From Lentisphaera araneosa HTCC2155 (GTDB taxonomy: Bacteria > Verrucomicrobiota > Lentisphaeria > Lentisphaerales > Lentisphaeraceae): 64,000 nucleotides of DNA. The position numbers and the translations under genes are program-made. Of this stretch, positions 43,860-52,231 are shown one piece after another (the first letter of the stretch is position 1; each line of letters begins with the position of its first letter). Under the pieces are notes generated by a model. The model saw only the letters and a program-made list of their open reading frames with translations. It did not search any database and was not told the origin of the DNA. The stretch lies in the NCBI RefSeq assembly GCF_000170755.1, contig NZ_ABCK01000012.1, positions 1-64,000 on the forward strand. Reading direction: 5' to 3'.

Positions 43860-44187
43860 ATTTACCCGCTCGCCGAAGGCATATGATTTTACGCCGATTT
43901 TTAATCGGCATTTGTGGAAGAGATTAAATGACTCATCCACAGATCACCCAGATTTGCACAGAGATTTTATGTGTATACAATTTAGTATTTTAGGGGGATT
44001 TCTGTCTTTTACTAAAACCTTGAGCGAAGCGAAAACTATCTGTGTTAATCGGTGGTTGAATTTAACTCTATAAAATACCTTTGTGGAGTCAGCAATTATA
44101 CTACCGCATTGCAATGCGGGGCTCCCAGCTTTTGCGGAGCCCGCAATAGGGTGCCGATTTCAAATCGGCGCTCCCAGATACAAAAAT
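43860..44187. repeat. Intergenic composite repeat
   Basis: No gene is seen. In order: a GCCGATT-TTT-AATCGGC hairpin (43891-43908), 'ATCCACAGATCACCCAGATTTGC' type block, 'CTTGAGCGAAGCG', a second 'CTGTGTTAATCGG' block, ACCGCATT-GC-AATGCGG (near 44103), TTTGCGGAGCCCGCAA (near 44132) and GTGCCGATTTCAAATCGGCGC (near 44151). The order repeats at 46.2-46.4 kb. Confidence 0.65.
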
Positions 44188-44212
44188 AAAAAAAGATTTT
44201 TTTTTTAATCTT

Positions 44213-44240
44213 TTGTCATTTTCTTTGTTTTCACCATAAT
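44213..44240 (+). promoter_or_regulatory. TTGTCA-N16-GACAAT-type motif
   Basis: TTGTCA, 16 bp, CATAAT, 32 bp before the pseudopilin ATG at 44273. It is preceded by an A7-G-A-T10 tract (44188-44206) also found before 45270 and the relic at 46578. Confidence 0.6.
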
Positions 44241-44272
44241 CATGGTTTAATTGAAATGATGAGGCCTTAGAT

Positions 44273-44944
44273 ATGCGTAAGAAATTTACTTTAATTGAGC
44301 TTTTAGTTGTTGTCGCCATAATTGGAATTTTGGCTTCTTTACTTGCGCCATCACTCAAAACAGCCCGAGGCAAGAGCCGGGCAGCCGTTTGTAAATCTAA
44401 TTTAAAACAACTCGGCATGCTTGCTGGTATGTATGCTGAAGATAATGAGGGGGTGTATATCATTCAATTAAATGGTCTTTGGTATGTTCACCCTCTAAAG
44501 GCTTTTGGCTATGTTTCAAACATTACTGAAGAATCTTTTACCTGCCCATCTCTGCCTTTAGCTAATTGGAATATGACTCATAATATTTTAAATGTCTATG
44601 GCATAGCGCAGGATAAGGCTCCACTTCGCTCAGGGTATTACGAAGTAAATAATGGTGGTCCTAAGAATAAGTGGATAAATTCAAATGAAGTTGAAGTGAG
44701 TTCAGAACACTTTTTCTACGTGGATTCTGCAAGAATTCAAGGAGGAGAACTACGTCAAAGTTATAACTTTGAATGGAATAGATCAATTAATCAAGGTTCT
44801 GATGCAAGAATTCATACCCGTCACGATGAGGCGGGCAATGTTTGGTTTCTCGATGGTCATGTGGCTCCTCATAGAATTGGTTCCTTGAGTCAAATGCGCT
44901 TTCGAAGCGGCTGGATGGAAGCCGGTACACTAATAGACTACTAA
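44273..44944 (+). CDS. Type II secretion-like pseudopilin
   Basis: The protein has 223 residues. The N-terminus '[20 protein letters not shown]' is followed by '[24 protein letters not shown]', a divergent middle and 'RHDEAGNVWFLDGHVAPHRIG' with H-x9-DG. GAGG nine bases upstream supports the ATG. The 5' region, about 85 bp including the A/T tract, promoter motif and 'GATGAGGCCTTAGAT' leader, is nearly the same as that of the next pseudopilin, so the two share regulation even though their bodies differ. It is probably exported as an inner-membrane-anchored minor pilin. Confidence 0.85.
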   Translation: MRKKFTLIELLVVVAIIGILASLLAPSLKTARGKSRAAVCKSNLKQLGMLAGMYAEDNEGVYIIQLNGLWYVHPLKAFGYVSNITEESFTCPSLPLANWNMTHNILNVYGIAQDKAPLRSGYYEVNNGGPKNKWINSNEVEVSSEHFFYVDSARIQGGELRQSYNFEWNRSINQGSDARIHTRHDEAGNVWFLDGHVAPHRIGSLSQMRFRSGWMEAGTLIDY

Positions 44945-44959
44945 AACAATTGATAATTG

Positions 44960-45182
44960 CGGATCGTTCCGGGGAGCGCCGATTTTGAATCGGCATCTTA
45001 CTTCAGACTCAATAATTTTAAATTCTCAATTTTTAATTTTTAATTATTCTCAACATCTGCAGCGAATAGCATTAGTTCCACAGTTGGATTCCGCATTGGA
45101 ATGCGGGGCTCCCAGGTATTGCCATAAGGGCGGATAAATATTAATTCCGCATTGGAATGCGGTACTCCCGGCGGTAGGGGCG
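44960..45182. repeat. Intergenic hairpin repeats
   Basis: A GCCGATT-TTG-AATCGGC element (44975-44992), 'AATTCTCAATTTTTAAT' AT-rich filler, and two CCGCATT-GG-AATGCGG hairpins (near 45092 and 45150), each followed by a (G/T)(G/A)CTCCC tail. No gene is seen. Confidence 0.6.
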
Positions 45183-45208
45183 AAAAAAAAGATTTTTTTT
45201 TAAATCTC

Positions 45209-45236
45209 TTGTCATTTCCTTGATTCTCACCACAAC
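45209..45236 (+). promoter_or_regulatory. TTGTCA-N16-GACAAT-type motif
   Basis: TTGTCA at 45209-45214, 16 bp, CACAAC at 45231-45236, 33 bp before the ATG at 45270. Confidence 0.55.
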
Positions 45237-45269
45237 TATGGGTTAATTGTAAATGATGAGGCCTTAGAT

Positions 45270-45932
45270 ATGCGTAAAAAATTTAGTTTAATTGAGCTTT
45301 TAGTTGTGGTGGCGATAATTGGAATTTTAGCTTCCTTGTTGGCACCCACCCTCAAGAGTGCCAGGGGAAAGAGTAAAGCTGCGGTTTGTAAATCAACCAT
45401 TGGCCAGCTTGGTGTGTCGGCATATATGTTTGCCGATGATAATGATGGCAACATTCCATTAAGTACTTCAGTTATTGGCGGCTTTCCTAATACCAATGGA
45501 CGTTGGTGGACTCATGCGCTAGATGGAGGGGGGTATGTAAAGTGGACAGAAGCGGCAATGTCTTGTCCATCACTGCCCTATGAGGGCGACTGGTCAGACG
45601 AGGACTATGTGACGTATGGCGCATCAAGACACGGGGGGCGCACAGGTGAAATCACAAGCCCTTATGGTGGTTTCAAACTTACTGAAGTTGAATCACCATC
45701 AGAATTTTTTTGGTTTGCGGATTCCGCTAAGACTGATAATTCTGGAACACTACATCAGTGGAATAACTTCTTATATCACAGTGGAGCGGATCAGAGAATT
45801 CATACCCGCCATGATGAGGCGGCAAATTTATGGTTTGCCGATGGTCATGTTAGCTCTAATAAAATAGGGGCTTTAATGAACTTGGGGATCGGATACATAA
45901 GAACTGAAAATGGAACGGCACTTAATTTTTAG
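45270..45932 (+). CDS. Type II secretion-like pseudopilin
   Basis: The protein has 220 residues: '[20 protein letters not shown]', then 'SARGKSKAAVCKSTIGQLGVSAYMFADDNDG', 'SCPSLPYEGDWSDEDYVTYGA', 'VESPSEFFWFADSAK' and the H-x9-DG motif 'RHDEAANLWFADGHVSS'. The middle and end belong with the pseudopilins at 38656 and 39665, while the leader and promoter are shared with 44273. The combination suggests recombination between subfamilies at the conserved N-terminal helix. It lies upstream of the second DUF1552 locus. Confidence 0.85.
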   Translation: MRKKFSLIELLVVVAIIGILASLLAPTLKSARGKSKAAVCKSTIGQLGVSAYMFADDNDGNIPLSTSVIGGFPNTNGRWWTHALDGGGYVKWTEAAMSCPSLPYEGDWSDEDYVTYGASRHGGRTGEITSPYGGFKLTEVESPSEFFWFADSAKTDNSGTLHQWNNFLYHSGADQRIHTRHDEAANLWFADGHVSSNKIGALMNLGIGYIRTENGTALNF

Positions 45933-45939
45933 TCGGGGC

Positions 45940-46489
45940 CCCGCATTCCAATAAGCAGATCAATTGAAATTGATAATTAAAAATTGATAATGGATAATTG
46001 CGGGTCATGCCGGGAGCGCCGATTGTTAATCGGCATCTGACTTCAGACTCAATAATTTTTAATTCTCAATTACTCTCAAGCTCTGCAGCGAATGAAATGA
46101 GCGATCTGCAGTGAGCATAGCGAACGATCTTCAGCACAGCGATTTTATTAGTATCCTAAGTTTGTTCTTGATATTCTGTACTTAATAAAATCATCTAATA
46201 CTTGGAGGAAATCGAACCACAAAAGAGCACTAAAAAGCACTGAAGTATATAATTCCACTTTGTTTATATCTGTGAAATCTGTGGATGAATCATATATGTA
46301 TATAACACATCTGCGGAGCCCGAAACTATACTACCGCATTGGAATGCGGGGCTCCCAGCTTTTGCGGAGTCTGCAATAGGGTGCCAATTGCAAATCGGCG
46401 CTCCCAGGCTGCTGCCGCAGTGGCGGTTAACATTAGTTTCGAAGTTGGATTCCGTATTGGAATGCGGTACTCCTAGCTGCATTTTAGAT
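45940..46489. repeat. Intergenic composite repeat upstream of DUF1552 locus 2
   Basis: No gene is seen. It contains a GCCGATT-GTT-AATCGGC hairpin (near 46018), a partial copy of the inverted-repeat family (TCTGCAGTGAGCATAGCGAACG, near 46104), 'AAAGAGCACTAAAAAGCAC' (near 46221), 'CTGTGAAATCTGTGGAT' (near 46268), CCGCATT-GG-AATGCGG (near 46332), TTTGCGGAGTCTGCAA (near 46361), a damaged GTGCCAATT.CAAATCGGC (near 46381) and a second CCGTATTGGAATGCGG (near 46452). Confidence 0.65.
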
Positions 46490-46515
46490 AAAAAAAAGAT
46501 TTTTTTTGAGCTCAG

Positions 46516-46543
46516 TAGTCACTTCCTTCAAACTTAGCACAAT
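46516..46543 (+). promoter_or_regulatory. TTGTCA-N16-GACAAT-type motif, captured pseudopilin promoter
   Basis: TAGTCA, 16 bp, CACAAT, preceded by an A8-G-A-T8 tract (46490-46507) as in the two intact pseudopilins upstream. It now reads through a pseudopilin relic into DUF1552. Confidence 0.5.
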
Positions 46544-46577
46544 TATGGGCTAAGTTTAAAAAATGTGGAAGCTACGC

Positions 46578-46637
46578 ATGCGTAAACAATTTAGTTTAGT
46601 TGAGATTTTAGTTAAGTCGTGCGTCTTGAGCAAATGA
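46578..46637 (+). pseudogene. Truncated pseudopilin start (relic) in the DUF1552 leader
   Basis: The ATG opens a frame MRKQFSLVEILV, identical in type to the N-terminus of the neighbouring pseudopilins, then diverges after 12 codons (KSCVLSK) to a stop at 46637. Promoter tract and spacing before it match the intact genes. The DUF1552 ATG follows 34 bp later. This looks like a deletion that fused a pseudopilin promoter and start to the DUF1552 operon. In locus 1 an intact pseudopilin occupies the same place. Confidence 0.75.
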
Positions 46638-46671
46638 GAATATATTTAAATAACTAATCGGAATTAGAATC

Positions 46672-47952
46672 ATGAAATCAAATATCAATCGACGACATTT
46701 CCTGCGGGGCTCCGGAGCTTTTATTGCCCTTCCTTTATTAGAGTCAGCGAGCTTTAAAGCCTTTGCTTCTGCAGCTGATAAGAAAACACCTATGCCGCCT
46801 AAAAGGCTGGCTTTCATGAGCATGGGTTTTGGTGTGACTCAGGAAACATGGTACCCGAGCAAAGACGATGCCGGGCTAAACTACAAAGTACCAAAGGGTT
46901 TAGCGCCTCTCGCAAAGAATCAGAAAGACTTTACTTTCGTGCAGGGCTGTGAACACAAGAATTCACGTCAGGCACACTGGGGCAGCACATTTTGGTTAAC
47001 AGGTGCCAATCAGTATGGCACACCGGGTCAATCCTTTTCCAATACCATTTCTGCTGATCAGGTAGCTGCGGCCCAATCTGGCAAATACACCCGTTATTCT
47101 TCCATACAATTAGCTTCCGATGATACTAATGGCTCGGGGCACGGGCCAGGGGCTTCATTGGCCTGGGATCAAAACGGTAAGCCCGTCTCTGCCTGGAATT
47201 CTCCTTTGCAGGCTTATCATAACTTGTTTTCAGCTGATAAGCTTCCCATTGAGCAGCGCAAGGCTTTATTGGCTGAAAAGCGCAGTATCCTGGATTCTGT
47301 TCACATTGAAGCTAAAGATATTCAACGTTCTTTGAATAAATCGGATAAAGACAAGATCGGTGAGTACTTCCAGGGCATTCGCGATATTGAAACTCGTTTG
47401 AGCAAAACTGAAGCATGGATGAATGTTCCCAAGGCAAAAGCTCCTTTTGGCGCACCCGCTGATGGATTAAGTGGACCTGAGGAAATTGAAACTATGTATA
47501 AAATCATGATTGCAGCTCTGCAAACTGACAGTACTCGCGTGATTACCTACCGCCAGCCTCTTAAGAGGTTCATTGGTGGCAACCCTCATGCAATGAGTCA
47601 TTATGCACCTGGTACGATTCAGGAAGAGGCGTCAAAAGCAAGAGATTTGGCTCAGTCAAAATTACTCAATGGTCTTATCAACCAACTAAAAGCGACTAAA
47701 GAAGTCGATGGTTCCAGCCTCTACGATAATATTGCTTTGGCTTTCGGATCCAATATTCGCTCTATTCACTATTTAAGTAACTGCCCAACCATTCTTATGG
47801 GTGGAGCGGCTAATATAAAACTTGGTCACAATATGGTTCTGGAAGAAGGAACCCCTCTTAACAACGTATGGTTAACCATGCTACACGGAGTAGGTGTAAA
47901 GGTTGATAGTCATGGTGATAGTACTGGTATTGTTAAGGAGCTCCAGGTATGA
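46672..47952 (+). CDS. DUF1552 secreted protein, locus 2
   Basis: The protein has 426 residues with a Tat signal ('NRRHFLRGSGAFIALPLLES'). Conserved blocks match locus 1: 'FMSMGFGVTQETWYP', 'HWGSTFWLTGANQYGTPGQ', 'GSGHGPGASLAWDQNGKP', 'AALQTDSTRVITYR' and the C-terminal 'HGDSTGIVKELQV'. The region 'KRFIGGNPHAMSHYAPG' is a few residues shorter than in the other copies. The final AAGGAGCTCCAGGTATGA contains the ribosome-binding site and ATG of the next gene (4-bp ATGA overlap). The biochemical role is not known; the strict pairing with DUF1592 suggests a complex or sequential action. Confidence 0.87.
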   Translation: MKSNINRRHFLRGSGAFIALPLLESASFKAFASAADKKTPMPPKRLAFMSMGFGVTQETWYPSKDDAGLNYKVPKGLAPLAKNQKDFTFVQGCEHKNSRQAHWGSTFWLTGANQYGTPGQSFSNTISADQVAAAQSGKYTRYSSIQLASDDTNGSGHGPGASLAWDQNGKPVSAWNSPLQAYHNLFSADKLPIEQRKALLAEKRSILDSVHIEAKDIQRSLNKSDKDKIGEYFQGIRDIETRLSKTEAWMNVPKAKAPFGAPADGLSGPEEIETMYKIMIAALQTDSTRVITYRQPLKRFIGGNPHAMSHYAPGTIQEEASKARDLAQSKLLNGLINQLKATKEVDGSSLYDNIALAFGSNIRSIHYLSNCPTILMGGAANIKLGHNMVLEEGTPLNNVWLTMLHGVGVKVDSHGDSTGIVKELQV

Positions 47953-50597
47953 AGAAAGTTTTAACTGGTTTATCCTGTTTGATTATGGGCTTGAGTACTC
48001 AAGCTGAAAAACCCCAAGCTATTTTACCTGAAAAAAACTTTGACTTCCTGGCAAATTACTGCCTCAACTGCCATGATGAAGAAAAGCAGGAGGGTAAAGT
48101 TAACCTTGAGGATTTGGACTTTAACATAACAACGATTGAGCAGGCCGAGCAATGGCAGAGTGTACTCAGTGCCATCAATGCAGGCGATATGCCTCCAGAA
48201 GATAAAAAACAACCTAATAGTCACGAGAAGGCAGATTTCCTGGAAAGTCTATCCGACACCATGGTTACTGCTAGAAAAGTACTTTCAGATAGTGGTGGCA
48301 AGATCACCATGAGCCGCCTCAATAAACGCGAATACAAAAATAGTATCCAAAGTTTAGTTGGGGTAGAACTGAATGATAATATTTTGCCCAGCGATGACGG
48401 TTCAACTGATTTCGATACAGTGGGGGCTTCTCTCTTCATGTCAGGAGACAAGTTTGAGCAATATTTAAAGCTTGGGCGTAAAGCCATAGATGAATTTTAC
48501 GAACAAAGAGCTGCCCAGAATGCTAAGCCATTTGTTTTCCGTATAGAGGCTGAAGATATTGGCAATCCCAAATTGAAGCAGCGACTAAAGAAATCCGATG
48601 AACTTTTCAAAAAGTTTGAAGCTCTGAAAAAGGCTGTAGACGAATTTGCCGCAAGACCAGAAAATGCCGAAGCAATAGCCAAAATGTCCCAAAAAGATAA
48701 AGCTTTTTTAAGGCGCTATTACGAAAAGCTTTCTTATCTCGACGGAGCACCACACCCAAAGGATTTTGGCTTTAAATACAGTCTTGCTAACGCTGCTAAA
48801 TTCTATGAGTTGGCAAAAAATGATTATGAATACCACAAGCATTTTTACAATTTACCTCACAGAGAAAACGGCACTTATCTTCAACTTAATTATGGAGTAA
48901 CCAGGCTCGAATTGACCCCTAAAGAAATGCCTATTGGGACTTATAAACTTCGCGTTTCGGCAGGCGCAGTTGAAGGCAGCCCGGCATATCGTAATTTCCT
49001 TGAGTTCGGTCACCCCGGTGGTCCCATTGATGATAGAGGGGATTTTGAAGGTTTTCCAATTAAATCAATGCAGGTTCTGGGCTCAGTAACAAATCCCAAA
49101 GTTATTGAAACTGAATTTGAGGTGAGACCGGATACTCAGCGCGAATTTGCTATACGCGAAAGACGTCCTACATCCTGGCATGAATTAAGAAAAATTTATC
49201 ACAGAGAGGTCAAGAAAAACGGTTATGGTCACGAACCAGCAACTTGGGTTGACTGGGTAGAAATAGAGGGGCCTATTGCTAAGCCTCAAGCTGGGAAATT
49301 GGCAAAGATCTACGATGCCTATCGTGATAAAGAAGGCTTATCTGATATTCAAAGAGCACGTTATATTCTTACAGAGTTCTCCAAGGAGGCTTTTAGAACC
49401 AACAAAGCAAGACCTGAATTTATTGAATCGGTTATGGCTATCTATAAAAATAGGCTGACTATGGAGAAAGATTTTGAACTGGCCATTAGAACGCCATTGA
49501 GCATCATCGTTTCCTCTCCACGCTTTATATATAAAAATGAAGTGGGATATGATAAAACACGTCAGTTAACTAACCTTGAAGTCGCGATTCGACTTTCTTA
49601 TTTCCTCTGGAGTTCGCCGCCGGATCAGGAGCTTTTAAACATCGCACAAAAGCAGCAATTGAGTAATAAAAAAGTCCTCATGCAGCAAGTTGAGCGCATG
49701 CTCAAGGAGCCCAAAGCTCATCGATTTGTGGCGGGCTTAACTCATCAGTGGCTGGATATGCAACGTTTGGATTTATTCCAGTTTAGTGTGACGGACTTCC
49801 GCGAATTTGATCAAAATTTACGTAAAGCTTCTCGTGAAGAAGTGTATCAAACTATCCTTCACTTACTCCGTTCCAAAGACAACGGTCAACTGCAGAACCT
49901 AATCAAAAGTGATTTTGTGGTGGTTAATGGCATGCTGGCAGCTCACTACGGTATGACAGGTATAGAAGGCGATAATTTCCGCACAGTTAAACTTTCAGAT
50001 AAATCTCCTCGCGGAGGTCTCTTGGGTATGGCAGCGATTAATGCCATGGGCAGTGATGGTATGGAAAGTAGCCCGGTGGAACGCGGTGCCTGGGTACTTC
50101 GTTACATGCTGAATGATCCACCACCACCGGCTCCGGCAAATGTACCGCAATTATCCCGCCTAGCTGATAAGAAAATGTCTAAGAAAGAAAAATTAATAGC
50201 TCATCAGGAAGAGCCGCAATGCGCTAGCTGTCACCGAAAAATCGACCCCATTGGTTATGGCTTAGAAAACTTCAATGCCATAGGTCAGTGGCGGACAAAA
50301 GATAAGCATGCTATTTCGAAGACAAATAAGAAGGGTATTGTCGATGCCTCTGGCGCCTTCCACAAAGGACCAGCTTTTGCCGATTTCTTTGAGTTAAGAG
50401 ATAGAATTTACGACAAGAAGGATGATTTCGCTCGTGGCTTTACAGAAGCACTTATTGAGTACGGACTCGGTCGCCCCTATGCCTTCACGGACGAAGATTT
50501 AGCTCAGCAAATCTTAAGTGCAACAAAAGAAAAAGATTACAACATGCAGGAATTTGTTAAGGCTCTCGTTAGCAGCAAGCAATTCTGGAGCAAATAA
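47949..50597 (+). CDS. DUF1592/DUF1588 planctomycete-type cytochrome, locus 2
   Basis: The protein has 882 residues with a cleavable signal ('MKKVLTGLSCLIMGLSTQA'). Domains: N-terminal haem site '[23 protein letters not shown]', DUF1587 ('[19 protein letters not shown]'), a charged coiled insert (~residues 210-260) and a sugar-binding-like domain, DUF1595/DUF1592 ('[15 protein letters not shown]', 'HQWLDMQRLDLFQF'), DUF1588 ('[32 protein letters not shown]', haem site '[18 protein letters not shown]') and DUF1585 ('[20 protein letters not shown]'). It is coupled to DUF1552 by ATGA. A terminator follows. It is an envelope c-type cytochrome of unknown substrate. Confidence 0.87.
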   Translation: MKKVLTGLSCLIMGLSTQAEKPQAILPEKNFDFLANYCLNCHDEEKQEGKVNLEDLDFNITTIEQAEQWQSVLSAINAGDMPPEDKKQPNSHEKADFLESLSDTMVTARKVLSDSGGKITMSRLNKREYKNSIQSLVGVELNDNILPSDDGSTDFDTVGASLFMSGDKFEQYLKLGRKAIDEFYEQRAAQNAKPFVFRIEAEDIGNPKLKQRLKKSDELFKKFEALKKAVDEFAARPENAEAIAKMSQKDKAFLRRYYEKLSYLDGAPHPKDFGFKYSLANAAKFYELAKNDYEYHKHFYNLPHRENGTYLQLNYGVTRLELTPKEMPIGTYKLRVSAGAVEGSPAYRNFLEFGHPGGPIDDRGDFEGFPIKSMQVLGSVTNPKVIETEFEVRPDTQREFAIRERRPTSWHELRKIYHREVKKNGYGHEPATWVDWVEIEGPIAKPQAGKLAKIYDAYRDKEGLSDIQRARYILTEFSKEAFRTNKARPEFIESVMAIYKNRLTMEKDFELAIRTPLSIIVSSPRFIYKNEVGYDKTRQLTNLEVAIRLSYFLWSSPPDQELLNIAQKQQLSNKKVLMQQVERMLKEPKAHRFVAGLTHQWLDMQRLDLFQFSVTDFREFDQNLRKASREEVYQTILHLLRSKDNGQLQNLIKSDFVVVNGMLAAHYGMTGIEGDNFRTVKLSDKSPRGGLLGMAAINAMGSDGMESSPVERGAWVLRYMLNDPPPPAPANVPQLSRLADKKMSKKEKLIAHQEEPQCASCHRKIDPIGYGLENFNAIGQWRTKDKHAISKTNKKGIVDASGAFHKGPAFADFFELRDRIYDKKDDFARGFTEALIEYGLGRPYAFTDEDLAQQILSATKEKDYNMQEFVKALVSSKQFWSK

Positions 50598-50609
50598 AGC
50601 CCTTAAAAA

Positions 50610-50653
50610 CTTTGCGAAGTTCGCACTTATTGCGGACTTCGCAAAGCCTTTTT
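50610..50653 (+). terminator. Rho-independent terminator after DUF1592 locus 2
   Basis: A 16-bp stem (50610-50625 with 50631-50646, one mismatched pair, CTTTGCGAAG...CTTCGCAAAG) and a 5-base loop precede CCTTTTT. The stem is a longer version of the TTTGCGAAGTCCGCAA word dispersed in the window. Confidence 0.85.
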
Positions 50654-50672
50654 GATATTCAATTTTCATCGC

Positions 50673-50699
50673 TTGTTATTGAACAGGCTTAAATACAAT
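50673..50699 (+). promoter_or_regulatory. Weak TTGTCA/GACAAT-type motif
   Basis: TTGTTA, 15 bp, TACAAT, 32 bp before the sulfatase ATG at 50732. Spacing is one short of the usual 16. Confidence 0.35.
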
Positions 50700-50731
50700 T
50701 TTTTAAAATTAACAAAAGGCGTCACCCCTAT

Positions 50732-52078
50732 ATGAAATTCACTTTTTATGCCTCTTTGCTCATGGCCTTTATATGCTCAGCAAATACCAAACCCAATTTT
50801 ATTTTTATCATGACAGATGATCATGGCTGGAGCCAATTTAGTCATATACCTCACCCGACCATGAAAGAAGCTAAGTCCCAATATCTCGAGACCCCGAACT
50901 TAACCCGCTTAGTAGAAGAGGGCATGCGCTTTACGCGTGGTTATTCACCTGCATCACTCTGTACTCCAACGCGTAGAAGTATTTTATGTGGTGCATCGAC
51001 TGCCCGTAGTGGTACTGAATTTAAGAGTTCTTTTATTCCCCATGAGCACATGACCATGCCCAGAGCCATCAAAATGGCTGATGAAAATTATGTTTGTGCC
51101 CACTTTGGTAAATGGGGAGAACACATGGTTTCGACTCCTGAGCAATGCGGCTATGATCTAAGTGATGGTGAAACTGGTAACGTAACGGGTGGGATGGAAG
51201 ACAAGTTTCAGCCTTATCACATTATGGATGACCCCAAACGAACAAACTCAGTTACTGATAGAACTATTGCTTTTATAAAAGAACAAAAGTCCTCTGGCAA
51301 ACCCTTCTATGCTCAAGTAAGCTATTACGCAACACACCTCAGTGTTGAACTTGAAGAAAAATCCCTCAAGAAGTTTCAGGGAAAAGGTGAGCCGGATCGT
51401 CGTTATACTGCGGGATTCGCAGGCATGCTTCAAGAAACTGATAGAGCTATCGGCCGAATTCTCGATGCCCTAGATGAACTTGAAATTGCCGACAACACGT
51501 ATGTGATTTTCTCTTCAGATAACGGCGGTCGTGGCGAAATTCCCGGAGCAGCGACAGAAGGTTTAGATCCCAATTATCCTCTCACAGGTTATAAACACAC
51601 CCTCAATGAAGGTGGCATCCGCGTGCCTTTTTACGTTCGTGGTCCCGGTGTAAAACCAAATTCTTGGAGTCATGAGATCGTTTCGAGTTATGATTTATTG
51701 CCGAGCTTTTACGAGCTTGCAGGTGGTACTGAAGCACTTCCGGAAACTGTCGATGGCGGCAGTTTTGTTCATTTGATTCACGATAAAGAGCTCGACCACG
51801 TTAAACGTGCTGTGGGTGGTTTGGTTTTTCACCGTCCGCGTCAGCGCGAATCCGTGTACAGCAAGGGGAAATATAAGCTTTTACTCAATTGGAATGGTGA
51901 ATCACCGGGTCAGGCAGAACTCTATAATACTTTAAGTGATGCCACAGAGAGTAAAAACCTCGCAGACCAATTCCCTGAGCGCGTCGAAGATATGAAGAAG
52001 AAACTTGTTCACTTCCTCAAATCAGTTGATGCCGAAACGGTTAAAGACTACCCAAAAATGCGCGCTAAAAAATATTGA
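50732..52078 (+). CDS. Secreted sulfatase with CTPTR active site
   Basis: The protein has 448 residues with a signal peptide (to about residue 18). 'KPNFIFIMTDDHGWSQF' gives the metal-binding Asp pair and 'ASLCTPTRRSILCG' the C-x-P-T-R form of the formylglycine motif. 'VIFSSDNGGRGEIPG' is the second metal site. The C-terminus 'KGKYKLLLNWNGESPGQAELYN' is usual for arylsulfatases. It lies between the DUF1552/DUF1592 pair and an EF-hand gene but after a terminator and weak promoter, so it is probably a separate unit. A Cys-type sulfatase requires a maturation enzyme encoded elsewhere. Confidence 0.87.
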   Translation: MKFTFYASLLMAFICSANTKPNFIFIMTDDHGWSQFSHIPHPTMKEAKSQYLETPNLTRLVEEGMRFTRGYSPASLCTPTRRSILCGASTARSGTEFKSSFIPHEHMTMPRAIKMADENYVCAHFGKWGEHMVSTPEQCGYDLSDGETGNVTGGMEDKFQPYHIMDDPKRTNSVTDRTIAFIKEQKSSGKPFYAQVSYYATHLSVELEEKSLKKFQGKGEPDRRYTAGFAGMLQETDRAIGRILDALDELEIADNTYVIFSSDNGGRGEIPGAATEGLDPNYPLTGYKHTLNEGGIRVPFYVRGPGVKPNSWSHEIVSSYDLLPSFYELAGGTEALPETVDGGSFVHLIHDKELDHVKRAVGGLVFHRPRQRESVYSKGKYKLLLNWNGESPGQAELYNTLSDATESKNLADQFPERVEDMKKKLVHFLKSVDAETVKDYPKMRAKKY

Positions 52079-52231
52079 TATATAAACTAATGTAAATGGA
52101 TTGCGAAGTAGCGACTTAGTCGCCTAAGTGCTAACTGATCATTAGGGGAAAACCAAGAGGCAGAATTTTCTCAATATATACGCAGTCTAAAAAATCACTG
52201 AACCATTTATAATATAAACATAAGGATCACC

